From Aquila chrysaetos chrysaetos (taxonomy: Eukaryota > Chordata > Aves > Accipitriformes > Accipitridae), in the NCBI RefSeq assembly GCF_900496995.4, contig NC_044019.1, forward strand, positions 3,348,001 to 3,412,000: 64,000 nt of DNA, written 5' to 3'. Position 1 is the stretch's first letter, and every line of letters starts with the position of its first letter. Made by a program: the position numbers and the translations under genes. The notes below the pieces were generated by a model that had not been told where the DNA came from, searched no databases, and worked only from the letters and a program-made list of their open reading frames with translations. Shown here piece by piece: positions 44,560 to 56,800 of this stretch.

Positions 44560-46690
44560 GGGGTTTCAGCCCACCGGGACACGGCTTAACCTCTTCGGGA
44601 CCGAGCCCGCCCCGCCGTTTTCCCCCCGACCTCCCCTAAATCCCGGGGTGCTGCGGGGGGATGGAGGAGGGAGCGCTCCGGCAGCCGCTCCAGGGCAGGG
44701 GCAGCCCCGGGGGCAGCAGACCCCCGGGGAGGGAAGGGAAGGGGGAGAAGATGCCATCAGCAGAGACCCTAGAGAGGACAGGGGAGCAGGAGGTGACAGG
44801 GCACCCATGGGAGACACCAGCTCGCTCTCGGGGGTCGTTGGGGTTTGCCCATCCTTGCAAAGCACAGAGTGGCACCGATGCCAGGGGACCGGGCAGCTGG
44901 AAGGGCACAGGGGTGGTCAGCACTGGGAGCTGGAGGGGAAGGAGCAGCCACAGCGGTGGCTGCGTGGTGGGTCGCAGGCGCGCTCGCACTCTTCTTCGTG
45001 CCAGGGTAACCTGCGCTGTGTGCTAGTTAATGGAACGAGCGTGGATATTAATTAAGGCTCTTCGCTAAACGTTCTCCCACAAGTGCTGGTGGGATTGAGG
45101 CCAGCCACAGAGCTGTGTCTAGAGCCCAGCTTTCAGCTCAGGCTGAAAACTGCACCATGACCAGCAGACCCCCAGAAGCCCTCGGGGAGCAGGGAGTGTA
45201 CCCCAGAGACCAAAACTGGTCAGCTGGGAAGGGCCAAGTGATGGGGGATCCCACCTCATCTCACCTGGCACAGGGCAGCGCCTTGGACGAGGTCACAGAG
45301 CCACAGCACCGAAGCCAGCAGAAGGGTTTTGCCCAAAGCTCTGTGCCAGCAGCTCAACACCAACCCTCCCTATGGACCACAGCCTTAGGGACCCCCCCCC
45401 ATCCCTGCCCACGAGACCGATCAAACACAACCTTGCTCGCGCTGAGGTTCAACCAGAAGAGCAGAGCCAGGGGAAGCTGGGCGCTGGTGAACAAGGCTGG
45501 CTCCAGGGCTCGCCCAGCTGCCTGGATCCCAAACCCTTTGGGATGTCCTTCTGGGAGTTTAACATCATTTCAGCCTCATCAAAGACTCCCTTTCCCCAGA
45601 GCTTTTACTGGTCCCTCCTGGGAAATACCTGAGCTTCCTTTGGGTTGGCCCCAAGGAATCAGGAGCTTTGAGGGCCCCAGAATCATCGAGGCGATTCTCA
45701 GAGCCCCCTCTCAAGCTTGAGTTGCTGCCCTTTCAGACGGAGAGGCCCTGGCACATCCCCAGGTTCCCACACAGCAGGAAGGACCTGCCTCATCCCTCCT
45801 TCCCCAGGCACTCCTGAGCTGCGATCACACACATACACACACGCTCCCGGACAGCCCAGGCGAGCGTGGCAGCCAAACCCAGCGTGCAAAGCTCTCCCTC
45901 AGCAGCACTCCTAAAAATACACACGCTGCTACAGTTTTGGCATCCTCCCATCTCTGTGCTCAGGTGCTGGCTGCTGCAGGACAGATGAGATGCTGGTGAT
46001 TTGCAGGGTAGAAGCCAAACCACACACCTCCCCACACACTGGAGCCAGGCGGGATGGGGTGAGCGGCACGGCATGGCTGGGCTCACAGCTGGGAGCCAGT
46101 GCTGCTGCCCAGGAGCCAGCCCTGCCTGATTAACTACAGAAAAGTATTTAAAGTTGGTAAGACCTCCTTAGCAACAGCCACCATCTCTGCAGGCTGCTGA
46201 TGGAGAAGAAAGGCTGGAGGAAAATACATGCAGGGAAGATGGGGGTGGAGAAGAAGAGGCTGAGAAGAAGGACAAAGATACAATGATAGCAGGTCCCAGT
46301 TGCTGGTGGTGTTGGGATGGGGCCCAGGACAAAGCCACCAGGTCCTCTGGCTGTGCCCAGCCCTGGATGAAGGGTCCAGCTCCTGGCTGACAAATGAAAC
46401 CTATTTCCAGCACAGATGAGGGATGTCTGGTCCTGCCCACACCCAAGAGATAACATTTCCTTCCCCAAAGCTACCTGCATTGCTGAAGGGTTACACTTTC
46501 ACCCATCTTCCAGGTTCCCCAGGCTGAGCCCCACTGTGCTGTCCCCAAGAGCTTCTCCATCCCTTGGAGTGTCACACGCTCAGAGGAGACCTATAAATGA
46601 TACTCAGGAGTGCAGCATTGTCATCTCACTCTCCCCATAGCGGCAGCAGCCAGCTGCCCCCCAATAAGCCATTCAGGGGGAACACCACAC
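44560..46690. other. NT5C1A-HPCAL4 intergenic region
   Basis: Lies between the NT5C1A promoter and the end of the HPCAL4 3' UTR. No coding exon was recognised on either strand; the frames are short or Gly/Ser/Pro-rich. Short CA-type repeats occur near 45830. Confidence 0.6.
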
Positions 46691-46701
46691 ATGGGGGACA
46701 G

Positions 46702-46707
46702 TTTATT
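46702..46707 (-). terminator. HPCAL4: HPCAL4 poly(A) signal
   Basis: AATAAA on the minus strand, followed 15-30 bases downstream by the GT-rich ATGTGTGGTGTTCC, a classic cleavage context. It lies about 1.25 kb after the HPCAL4 stop codon, so 46690-47949 is read as 3' UTR. Confidence 0.75.
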
Positions 46708-47949
46708 TTTCCATTAAAAAAATAGATAACAACTTCACCATCTCCTAACAGATATTACAGTCATCAACACCACAACGTGCAGACTAAATACTGATCTGTG
46801 ACAATATTCCTGTCCTGGGGCAGAAGGGATGGAGGCAGCAGGCTGGGATGGGGGGGAAGAAGGAGACAGACATGTTTCTTGTGGCCTCAGAGCCTTGCCA
46901 GGAGGCTTGGCAGGTACAGGACCCATCCACACTTCTCCACAGCCCCAATCCAGGACCCACCTGTCCCCACAGTAGTGCCACACACCAGGAGCAGTACCAG
47001 AACATGCCTTCAACACCCACACTCCTGACCTTGCCCCAGGGCTGCCCACAGATGAGTCGGGCAGCCTCTGCCTTCAATTTGGGACCCCAGGCATCACCTC
47101 AATATCCAGGAAGGCCAAAAACTCCACAAAGCACCCAATGTGCTGCCAGGGCACTTATGGAGGTCACGCACTTGCTCTGCCAGCTCACACAGGTGATGGG
47201 GTAGAAGGTGGCTTCTGGGATCAGACACAGGCTACATCCAGGGGATGGCCTTGGACATTTCTGCTGTCCCCTAAAGTTCCCTGACCAACCCTGGCTGTTC
47301 CCAGGAGCAAAAGCAGAGGTGGAAAAGCTAAAGCCGGGCAGAGGGAGCCAAGGCAGTGAGACCTCATGGCGGGTGCAGCACGCTGCCCAAGCTCCCCAGC
47401 ACCCTGGGACCACAACCCTGGCCCCTCTGGGCAGCCTTGCAGGGAATTGCCAGTGAAGGAAAGACCAGGGCCAGGACTTGGGAATTTTCAGCCTCCCTGG
47501 AGGCATCACAAGCCATGAAGGAGGGATTAGCAGAAAGGGGAAAGAGCTGGTTTCAGTGAAGGATCAGGGTATGGGCCAGGTGGAGCAGTGGGAGAAAGCA
47601 GGGAGAAAGCAGCAGGGCCGTGGGAACAGTTGGCCCTGGGGAGCCAGGATGCTCACCACTGGCTGCAGGGAGTCCAGCTCCAGGATGGGAGAGGGTAGAT
47701 TTGGGGGTAACCTCAAGCCAGCAATACCCAGAGCAGGCTCTACCTGTCAGGGGAGAGCTACAGCCCACGGACTGTGGGCTGCCCAGGACACAGCTGGGAG
47801 CGGAGGCAGATGGGTGGCTGGAGGGATGGAGCATGGCTCACACCTGGGGCCAAGCGGGCATAGGGAGGACTCAGCATAAAATAGGGGTGGAAACCATCAC
47901 AGGGAGCAGAGGTTGGCTTCAGCCAGTCCAGCGATGAGCCCCCAGGGCT

Positions 47950-48147
47950 CTATTTCTGCATGTCACACTGCAGGAGGAGGACGATGGAGGGGTCGCTCTT
48001 TGCTGCCTCCTTGAACTCCTCCAGGGAGATCTGGTCGTCCTTGTCCTTGTCCATCTTTGTGAAGATCTTGTCAACACGCTGCTGGGGCGTCAGCCCATCT
48101 TGGTTCATCCTCATCATGATCACAGTCCCCACCATCTTGTAAATGGC
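47950..48147 (-). CDS. HPCAL4: HPCAL4 coding exon 3 (EF-hand 4)
   Basis: Encodes [20 protein letters not shown] onwards through EF4 to LLLQCDMQK and TAG. The acceptor is TTGCTCCAG. Confidence 0.95.
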   Translation of the reverse strand, partial: AIYKMVGTVIMMRMNQDGLTPQQRVDKIFTKMDKDKDDQISLEEFKEAAKSDPSIVLLLQCDMQK

Positions 48148-48978
48148 CTGGAGCAAGAAGAGAAGCAAAGTACCAGAGCAGGAATGTTGGATGGGCAGAA
48201 GGTCCCAGGACAAGGCAGGAATTTTGGATGGGCAGAAGGTCCCAGGACAAGGCAGGGAACAGGATTGCTGCTCTGCTGGGACCCAGTTAGCTGCTGGCAC
48301 GAGCTATGCTGCTGCACAGCTCCAATCAGGTGCACACCAGGTACCTTTCAGTCAAGGCTCTGGGCAGGAAAACTCATTCTTTGGTGCCAAAAGGGACCCA
48401 GTAGCTGTGAAAAGCCTGGAAAAAGCAAGCTACCCCTGCTGATTTTACCACCAGTACCTCAATGATCTCCAGCATCTCCAAGCGCGTGATCTTCCCATCC
48501 CCGTCTAGGTCATACATCTCAAAGGCCCAGTTGAGTTTCTGCTCAAAGGTGCCCCTGGAGGTGACAGACAGGGCACAGATGAACTCCCTGAAGTCGATGG
48601 TCCCATCACCATTCTTGTCGAAAGTGCGGAAAGCATGCTGGGCAAACTTGGAGGCATCTCCGTAGGGGAAGAACTGCAGGGAGGAGAGAAGAGAGAGATC
48701 GAAACGGGGAGGGGGAGCTTGATGCGGAGGCTGCACCCAAAGCAGCACCCTTGACCCAGCAGGGGCAGGGTGCTCCAGCCCCGCAGGCAGCACTCGGGCC
48801 CCTGGTCGGAACCCACCTTGATGTAGAGCTGCTGGAACTCCTCCAGGTTGAGGATGCCAGTGGGACAGTCCTTGAGGAAGCCCTTGTACCACTGCTTCAG
48901 CTCCTGCTCGCTGAACTCCGTGCTCCTCACCAGGTCATCCAGCATCTCCGGGGCCAGTTTGCTGCTGTGCTTGCCCAT
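47950..48978 (-). CDS. HPCAL4: HPCAL4, hippocalcin-like protein 4 (whole coding region, 3 exons)
   Basis: Neuronal calcium sensor of the VILIP/hippocalcin family. Three coding exons (48817-48978, 48458-48673, 47950-48147) give 191 residues, the normal length. The N-terminus [13 protein letters not shown] has Gly2 and Ser6 for N-myristoylation, which underlies the calcium-myristoyl switch in this family. EF-hand 1 is degenerate (DCPTG), as is normal. Loops 2-4 are intact: [12 protein letters not shown] (73-84), [12 protein letters not shown] (109-120), [12 protein letters not shown] (159-170). The C-terminus LLLQCDMQK is the HPCAL4/VSNL type. It acts at neuronal membranes and modulates signalling in response to calcium; partners cannot be read from sequence. 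Confidence 0.96.
48179..48252. repeat. HPCAL4: 37-bp tandem duplication in HPCAL4 intron
   Basis: Two adjacent 37-base copies (48179-48215 and 48216-48252) differ at one base, with a short partial third copy after them. The low divergence implies a recent duplication. Confidence 0.9.
48458..48673 (-). CDS. HPCAL4: HPCAL4 coding exon 2 (EF-hands 2 and 3)
   Basis: Seventy-two codons from [15 protein letters not shown] to EMLEIIE, phase 0 on both sides, acceptor CCCTGCAG, donor GTACTG. Contains the two canonical calcium loops. Confidence 0.95.
48817..48978 (-). CDS. HPCAL4: HPCAL4 coding exon 1
   Basis: Fifty-four codons from [10 protein letters not shown] to EEFQQLYIK, donor GTGGGT. An acceptor (CCCTCCCAG) lies only eight bases above the ATG, so the 5' UTR is mostly in an upstream noncoding exon. 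Confidence 0.95.
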
Positions 48979-50710
48979 GGCTGCCCCTGGGAGGGAAAAC
49001 ACACGGCTCCTACACACCAGGCACAGGGAGGGTTGGTGTTTTCAGGCTTTCCTCCACCCTGGCAGCCGGCTGACCCTGCATGCCTCTTTCCCACACTAGA
49101 GCTGATCCACCCAGTTGATGGGTGTCCGTGCACTGCCAAATGCTGGGACAGCAACTGTGGCACTGGGGACAGGCTTGGTGCCCGTGCTCGGCTGTGGCCC
49201 TTGCTGCTGGAGATGTGCAGGAGCTGACCCTAGGGCAGCCCACCAGTGCGGCCAGCAGCATCACCTTCAGTTCCCTCCATCTCCTAGGCTGGCTCCCTTT
49301 GGGCTGCAGAAAAACACTCAAAAAGCAACTGAAGACCCAGAACTCCTCACACAGCCTTTACCAGGCCACAATGTCCAGCTGCCCTCTGTAAGGATGGGAC
49401 AAAGAAGAGGTAACACAAGTCTGCCATTAAAGTAGGGAAAAACCTCACTGGCACCACCTGACTTGCAACTTCCAACTGGCCACAGCGATGCCCGACCTGC
49501 TCCTGGCCAGCCCTTGGTGAGGATGGGGTCCATGGCCAGGCACCCCTCTGCCACAGGGCTGCCTGCAGCACGACGCACTGGAGCACTGACAAGCCCACAG
49601 CTGCGTGGGCAGGACGCGGAGCTGCTCCGATACACACCGTGCCCGCTCCCACGCAGCCTTGGCTGCCGGCACTGCTCAGCCCGAGCAGCAGATGGTTTGC
49701 TGAGAGCTCCTGGAGCTTCTTTCTCCATAGAGAAAGTTGAGTAGAAGTTCACCTGGAGCCCAACCAAGCACCATCTCCCTTCCGAGCATCTGATTTCCTG
49801 GCCGTGTGGGCTTGGGGGACACGGGGGTACCCTGGGATGGGCACAAGCCTCCCCCCGCAGCGATGCAGGGCTCCTCATGCTCTCAGCCAGCCCCGCTCCC
49901 AGCTAATCCTGCAGGCAGAGGCTGTTTCCTGCCCCATCATCCCACCAGCATCTGTCACCGTCTGCCACGGCAGCGCTTAACCCACCACCCCTCGGCAGCC
50001 AGAGCCGAGGAAACGTCCGGACGCCCACAGAGCACAATGCTTCTCCAGAGATCCCCAGCTTGGCTGCGGAGCTACACGAGCCCTCCTGGCATCACGGTCC
50101 GGCTCTAACCTGCAGGGACTGATTAATCCCCACCATGTACCACGCTCGTGTCCTCCTGCATCTCCCACCAGCCGCGCTGGCAAGGGCACGCAGCCTCTCA
50201 CCTGCGCAAGGGGCAGCTTTTCCCATAAGGGAACAGCAACGAGGACCTTTGCTAGAACCACCACACCTTATCCCGCAAGCAAAGCCCTCGAAGACGCCAG
50301 GACTCAAGAAGAGCATCCTTTGGTCCACCAGATTCCCCTTTCAGAGCAGAACCCAGCACATGCCATGCACGAACCACTCGTCTCAAAGCGGGGATATCAT
50401 CATTGGTCCCAAAACAGGACTGAGGGGGGTCGCAACGGGTGTGTCGTGTCCCCCCCGGGGGGGCTGCACCCTGGGCAGCACAGGGCACCCAGCCTCCAGC
50501 ACCACCCCGACGGATCGGCAGCCTGGGGAGCAGGGAAGGGGCGCAGGACCCGGCCCCAGGAGATGGATGAAGCTGCCGGCTCCGGCCACCTGCCCCGACG
50601 GCAGCTCCGTACCGGGGAACCGGGTCCCGGTGCGGGGACGGGGGGAAACCGGGTCCCAGCCCTGGGTACAGGACTGGGGGGGGTGAAGCTCCGGCCCCGA
50701 CGGCCCTTAC

Positions 50711-50870
50711 CTGTCGTGCAGGCGGCGGCTCGGCGTAGCACGGAGCCGGTACCGGTACCGGAGGGGCCACGGTCCAGCCCGCCGGTTCTACCCGCCCCGC
50801 TCCCGCCCCTCTTGTAGCCGCGGGCCGCCCCCCCCCCCCCCCCCCGGCGGCAACGTTCGCCCATTGGCTG
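50711..50870 (-). promoter_or_regulatory. HPCAL4: HPCAL4 noncoding first exon and CpG-island promoter
   Basis: On the minus strand a GTAAGG donor at 50705-50710 closes a GC-rich exon that can splice to the acceptor at 48986, leaving an intron of about 1.7 kb. A CCAAT box (plus-strand ATTGG, 50863-50867) would lie near -80 for a start around 50780. A run of 18 C (50828-50845; poly-G in the sense strand) sits between them. The donor and CCAAT are seen; exon use and the exact start are inferred. Confidence 0.55.
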
Positions 50871-53800
50871 GGAGAGCTGTCAATCAACAGGGAGGGGCCG
50901 CGGGGGGGTGGTTCGAGGTGGGATACTGGGGTGGGGGGGGGGTACTGGGATGCTGGGAGGAGAAATGGCGCTGGGATGCTGGGGGATGCTGGAGGGGAAA
51001 GTGGAGGGGATGCTGGGGACGATGCTGGGACTGGGATGGGGGGGGGATGCTGGGACTGGGATGGGGGGGGTATGCTGGGACTGGGATGGGGAGGGGGATG
51101 CTGGGACTGGGATGCAGGGGGTGCTGGGTCCAGCATCATGGGTGCTGCCAGCCCTGCCTGCCCGACAGTGCCTGCCTGGTCCCCAGTCTTGAGCAGAACC
51201 CCCCTGCCCCTTCCCCTCCTGCCACTCTCTGCTGCTGCTTCCCTGCTTCCTCCTCCTCCTCCACCTCACTCCTGGCTCCTGGCTCTGGTGGTGGCTGATC
51301 CCAAGGCACCCCAAAATCCCTTTCCCTTGGTGTCCTTCAGGGCTGGCAGGGGCCATGCTGCCTGCATCCCCCTGCCAGGCACCCAGCGCCGGGCCCCCCA
51401 CTGCCTGCGCTGAGGGGACACTGGGACACACCTGGGTCCTCCCTGGTGGGCACAGCCGCAGCCGAAGCGCAGAGAGGAAAGGGCCGAGAAAAACCACTCT
51501 GAGCTCCAGAACCAAACGTGGAATGTTTCCATGGCAATCGGTGGCGGCTCTTCCCAGTGACCTTGGCCATCCCGCTGTGATCCCAGTGCCACCTGGGCCC
51601 ATCCGCAAGCCCCTCTGTAGCTGGTGGCCACTGAGCCCGGATGAAGTCTCCAGCGAGCCAGAGCTGGTCCCCAACGGGGCTGTGGGGTGCCATGGGGTGC
51701 TCTGCCCTTCTCCATGGCTCAGCATCCCCTGGCCCAACCCTGCTCTCAAGTGCACCCACCCTTGCTGCAGAAGTGACTGCATGAAGCTGCAGAAACCGCC
51801 CCAGCCGGAGGCGAGAAAGGGCTGGTTTACAAAAAAAACGCAAATATTTGCAGCTGTGTATAAGCAGCAGGGCTGCAAGGATCCATCACCCACCCACTCC
51901 AGAGGCAGGAGGGCTGGGACCCCCACCATGGCTGGATGTGGCATTTCTGTCCAGGGCTGGATCTCCACCTGGAGTGGGGTGATTCAGCCCCACGGCTTTT
52001 GGGTCACTCCGGCAGTCTCTGTCGGGTGCTGGGCATGTGGCTTTGGCCCCAAAGCCTCTCCATGAGCCTCCCCAAGAGCACGGGGGGGATGAGCCCCCCC
52101 CATGCCAGCTGGGCAACCCGCTACCGGTTCTTACATGCTTAAGTAGGGAAGACATCAATTAGTGCCACTGCAAACCGTCCGCGCTCAGGGTGCGCAGGGG
52201 GACTGAAAAATTAATGAGGGCTTGATTGAAGCAGCATGGCTGCCAGGGCTGAGACCGGCACAGCTCAGCTCATGTGCCGAAGGGGCATAGGGCGGCTGGA
52301 AGAGGTGGGGGAGCGCCAGGCTGGGAGTGCGACAGGGACGCCCTTGGGATGGGGACAAGTGCTGTTGTGGGGTACTGGGGTGTCTAAATTTTGGGGGTTG
52401 CAACACCCTGGGTCCTGGTGCTGGGGACGTGCCCAGGCTCATGGGGGCTGGCTGTGCTGGTGGCCCCAAGCGCACGGGCTGGAGCACCCAGCTGAGCCCA
52501 ACACCCAGACTGGGTGCCCTAACGTGAACCCAGGTTCAACTGGGATGTTGGCCCTGGGATTGCAGGAGGGGCACCAGGCTCTCCGGAGAGGGGGAACGGG
52601 CTCCGCAGGCAGCGCCGGCTCCGTGGCAGCCCTTTGCTCCCTGCTCCGGCAGCAGCATCACCCCAGCTCCCTGCCCCGGGGTCCGTGGGGTGCAGAGCTG
52701 CCAGGGCGTCACCAGTTCCAAAAAAACCTCATTTTCCAGCTACACTGCTAAATGCAAAGGGCTGCAGCTTCCCCCAGCGGCTACGGGCTGCACCAGCACG
52801 GCTTGGGGGGCTGTGTCCAATGTGGGGGGACCCCGCAGCCACAGCCCCCCCGCTGCCTGGGTCCACTGCAGCCGGATCAGCCCCCCCAAACTGCTGGGAG
52901 CCATGGGGAGCAGGAGTCACCGCTGCTCACCCCGGCCTCCCAACAGCCCTTGTCCCACTGTATCGCCAGATCAGCCGGCGGTGACACCGGTGGTGGGGGG
53001 CATCGGTAGCTCAGCCAGCCCCTCTGAACCCCCCCAATGCTCCTTTCCCATGAGTGTCCCCATAACAAGGTCCTGGGCAGGACCTGTCACCCCAGATGGG
53101 GTCAGCTGGGCAGGGCTGGGGACAGGGATGGACACTGTCCCTTTGGGCTAGTCCACAGTGTTCACGGCTAGTGCAACCCCACAAAATCCCCCATTTTCCA
53201 GTGACACACTGGGCAGCAGCCACACGACCCGAGCACAGGGCTGGTGGGCCACGGGCACATGCTGGGACATCGGGACGGGCTCCGGGTGGCTTCTCCCCTG
53301 GCACAGCCCCACCACGGGTGGCACATCCACAGGCACGGGTGCCCAGAGGAAACCCGGTGCCAGCCCCGCTGCAGGCAGCGTTTGGGGTTGAGCTGTGGTT
53401 TGCAAAGAATTTTGGAGCAAAACAGGGATTTCTCACTCTCTTGCTCATTTCTTCTGCTGCTCTCTCCCTTCAAGCCGTGTTTCCTCGCCAGCAGCCTCAG
53501 CCTTTCCCCGGCTGCTCACCATCCCTGGAGCAGGTCCCTTCCCTTCCCGCTGTGCCCCACGGCCAAGGCTTGGTGCCAGGTGTCCTGGCTGGCACTGGGG
53601 TGCTGTAAGGTGGGCACCCATGCCATGCTTTGCTGCGCAGAAATGCCCTTGTAAAGGGGCGAGGAGCTGCTGTCACCCACGTCGTGTCCCTGGGGAACAC
53701 CTGTGGGTGCCACTGGGCAAGCTGGACCTGGGGTGACCACAGCACTGGGGGTCCCTCTTGATGTCCCTGCCATGATGCCCAGTGCTATGCTGGGAAAAGG

Positions 53801-56800
53801 GGGTGCAGGGTGGAAAAGCAGAAATACTCTGATTTTGGGGTTCCCCACCTGCTTCCTACCTCCCACATCACCCCTGTGGGAACAGCTCTGTTCTGGCACG
53901 TGCCATCCAAACCCCCCCAGCCCCAGTTTGGGGGGGACGGATGGTGCTGCCTGGCCAAAATGGGGCTCCTGGGGCATGCGTTTGGTTTGGCCCCATGGCA
54001 GTGGCACCGGGTGGGTTCGGTGGCTGTCCCCCTCCCCGGAGAGGGGGCCAGGGTGGGCAGCGGTGTCATCCATGGGCTGGGGCAGGAGCAGAGGAAAATT
54101 TGGGGCTTCCCTCCCCTTGCTCAGAGCAGGCTGTGGGTGCATGGGCTGCCAGGGCTGAGCCGGGCTGGCTCTGACAAGGGGGGGGGGGGACACAGGCAGC
54201 CGCTTGTGTCACCGCATCCCCCAAAACCAGGGAGAAACACCCGAGCGGGACCCGGAGCCCTCTCCCATGGAGGCCACAGAGGTTTGCCGGCCAGCACGTA
54301 GAGGGTTAAGCGTCCCCGTCTCCCTCACACTTGAAACGTCACCGTCACCAGTGGCGGGGGGGGGGGGGGGGGGACTGGGGGGGCTATGGTGGTCTTTGTG
54401 GTGCATTCGGCAGCTGGCGCAGGGCGGCTCACCCACACGGCGGGCGGCTCTTCCGCGACACCCCACGCTCCGGCAGCATCCGCAGACAACCGGCAGCGGC
54501 CACCGCCTGCCCACGCCTCGAGCTCCCCACCGCCACGGTGAGCAAGGGCCGCCACGGGGGACGGGGACAGGGATGCCACCAGGCCCTGAGAGCAGGGTTG
54601 GGGGGGGGGGGGGGGGGGGCTATGGCAGCCGCTGGCTCTCTCCCCTGGGGACCCAAACTGGTAGCAGCCCCTCGGAAGGGCCCCTCTTTCTCTTTGCACC
54701 CCCAGCCCGGTGCACCCAATGCTTGCTTGCTGCCCCCAGGACTGGGGGTGATGGGGTGCAGGTCTCCCCCCCCCCCACACACACACCTGGAGGATGCTGC
54801 AGCCCCACGGTTGCCCTGGGTGGGTGCGGGTGCACAGCTGGGTGCTCGCCCGCGCCGGCTGGGTGCTGCGGCTCGGCTCCCCCGGCAGCCCTGCGGTAAA
54901 TCTTGCTGCTCACCCGCAGCCGCAGCAAGGCAGAGGGGAGGCAACCCCGCTGGCCCCGCTCGGGGCGGGGGGCTCAGCACCATAGTTGGGGGGACTCGCA
55001 CCTCCCTCCGTCCAGGGAGGTCCCCAAACTGGGGGTGGGTGGGGTGACAGTCCTGGGAAACCCCAGCTCCACCCTGGGCAGGGCTGGGGGTATCCTGGCT
55101 CATCCTGGGGCAGGATCTGGCCCCGGCACCCTGGTTCCCAGGATAAGGTGGCCCCCCCCCGCAAAAAAAATCCTTCAGGCACCACGTATCCGAGCCTGCA
55201 ACGGCTGCAGCGATGCTGGCGTGGCCATGGGCGGGGGGGCAGTGGCAGGAGGGGCTCGGCAGCGGCAGTGGGCACCGGGCCTGGCACCCAGCGGGCACCC
55301 AGCGGGCGGGGGGGGGGCTGCGGTATGTGGAAGCAAGTCAAGGGGAAGGGGCACCCAGCCCCCGGCCGGGGGTGCGGCACTGCACCAGGCTGTGGTGCCC
55401 ACAGCGATACTGTGCCAGTGCCAAAGGGGCACAGCCCCAAAACAGCCCTGGGTGACAAGGGAATGGCCTGATCCTGTGGCATTGCCGCCCCTTTAGGGTG
55501 GTCAGCCTGGGCATCGCCGGCTGGGGGGGGGGAGCGATGCTCCTGGGTGCAGGATTTGGCCCTGCCTGGAGCAGGAGGGGAGGTTTCACCCCACCGGCTG
55601 GGAAGTCCCCACGGAGGTGACACCTGCGACGGGGTCCCTGTGGGGCAGGATGCTCGGGGTGGGGGGGGTAAGCGGGGAGACGTGGCGGTGCAGGGAGAGG
55701 AGTGGGTGCCGGAGCGGGGCTGGGGTGCGGGGAGGCCACCGCGGGGAGGGACAAAACCCGGGGCCGCCTCGGGTGTGGCTGGGGACGGGGAACCCGCTGC
55801 CTCCGGCATTGCACCCCTCGAGGGCAGCCATCCCCCTGCAGCGCACCCCTCCGCGAGAGCAGTCCTGGGATGGGGTGCCTTTCCCGGTGGATTTGGGGTG
55901 TGCGGTTCCCCCAGTTCAGCCGCACGGCAATGGGCAGCCTGCACTGGAAGGAGCCCCTCGCCCTCCCCGACAGCCACCTCGGGGGGGGGGGAGACACACG
56001 TGCCGTGGCTCCCTGGGCCAAGGGCCACCGTGGGGCATAGGCACCTGGGGCCAAGGAAATGGTGCAAATCAGGGGCTGAGCCCCAAGCAGAACTGCCCCT
56101 CCAGACCGGGGGTGAGCTGCAGCGATCGCCATCCTCCCACCCAGCACCGAACCCCTGTGCCACGGCTCAGGCCTCACGCCGGGGTGTCCCCACGCTGGGG
56201 ACCGTGGGGACACGTCCGTGCCCCTCCTTGGGCACAGGCAGAGTTCAGCGGTGACAAATCCCAGCCCCAAGCCGCCCGTCAAGGACAACCGCGGCGCGGG
56301 CGCGAGGATGCCTGCACGCCGATCACAGCATGTACGCGAATGCCGGAGAAGAGCGGGTGCGAATCTCCCACCCCGCAGGCACCCCAGGACCCCCCCAGCA
56401 CCCTCCTGCAGAGCCCAGCATCCCTCCAAAACACCCCAGCACCCAGCGAGACGAACCCTGGGGTCACTGCACCAGGGCAGCCTTGGGCAGCTTTATGCCC
56501 CCACCGCAGGGTACAAGCACCCACCACGCGTGGGGAAACTGAGGCAGAGGTGTGCAGCGGGGAACCTGGGTGCCCTGGCTCCCCTAAAGCAGCTTGCATT
56601 TTGGCATCAGGCTGTTGCATCCCATGCAACCCCAACGTAAAGCCACGGCTTACTGGGCCCGGGAGGAGGAAGGCAGAGCCATCGCTGTTGATGCCGAAGG
56701 GCTGCGCTGGGGTTGAGTGGGCAGCGCTGGGCTGGGGGGCAGCAGCCCCATCCCAGGCACGAAGCTGCCCCATCCCTCCCCACTGCTCCTGTCTCCTCCA

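Noticed and set aside
50880-51968. 362-codon minus-strand frame with Pro/Ser-rich repeats
   Set aside because: The repetitive protein is just the translation of the G-rich minisatellite at 51021-51130 and flanks.
54910-56163. 417-codon open frame on the minus strand
   Set aside because: Very Pro/Gly/Ala/Arg-rich with no domain or family resemblance; overlapped by an equally long plus-strand frame (55617-56864). Such pairs are expected in GC-rich, stop-poor DNA.
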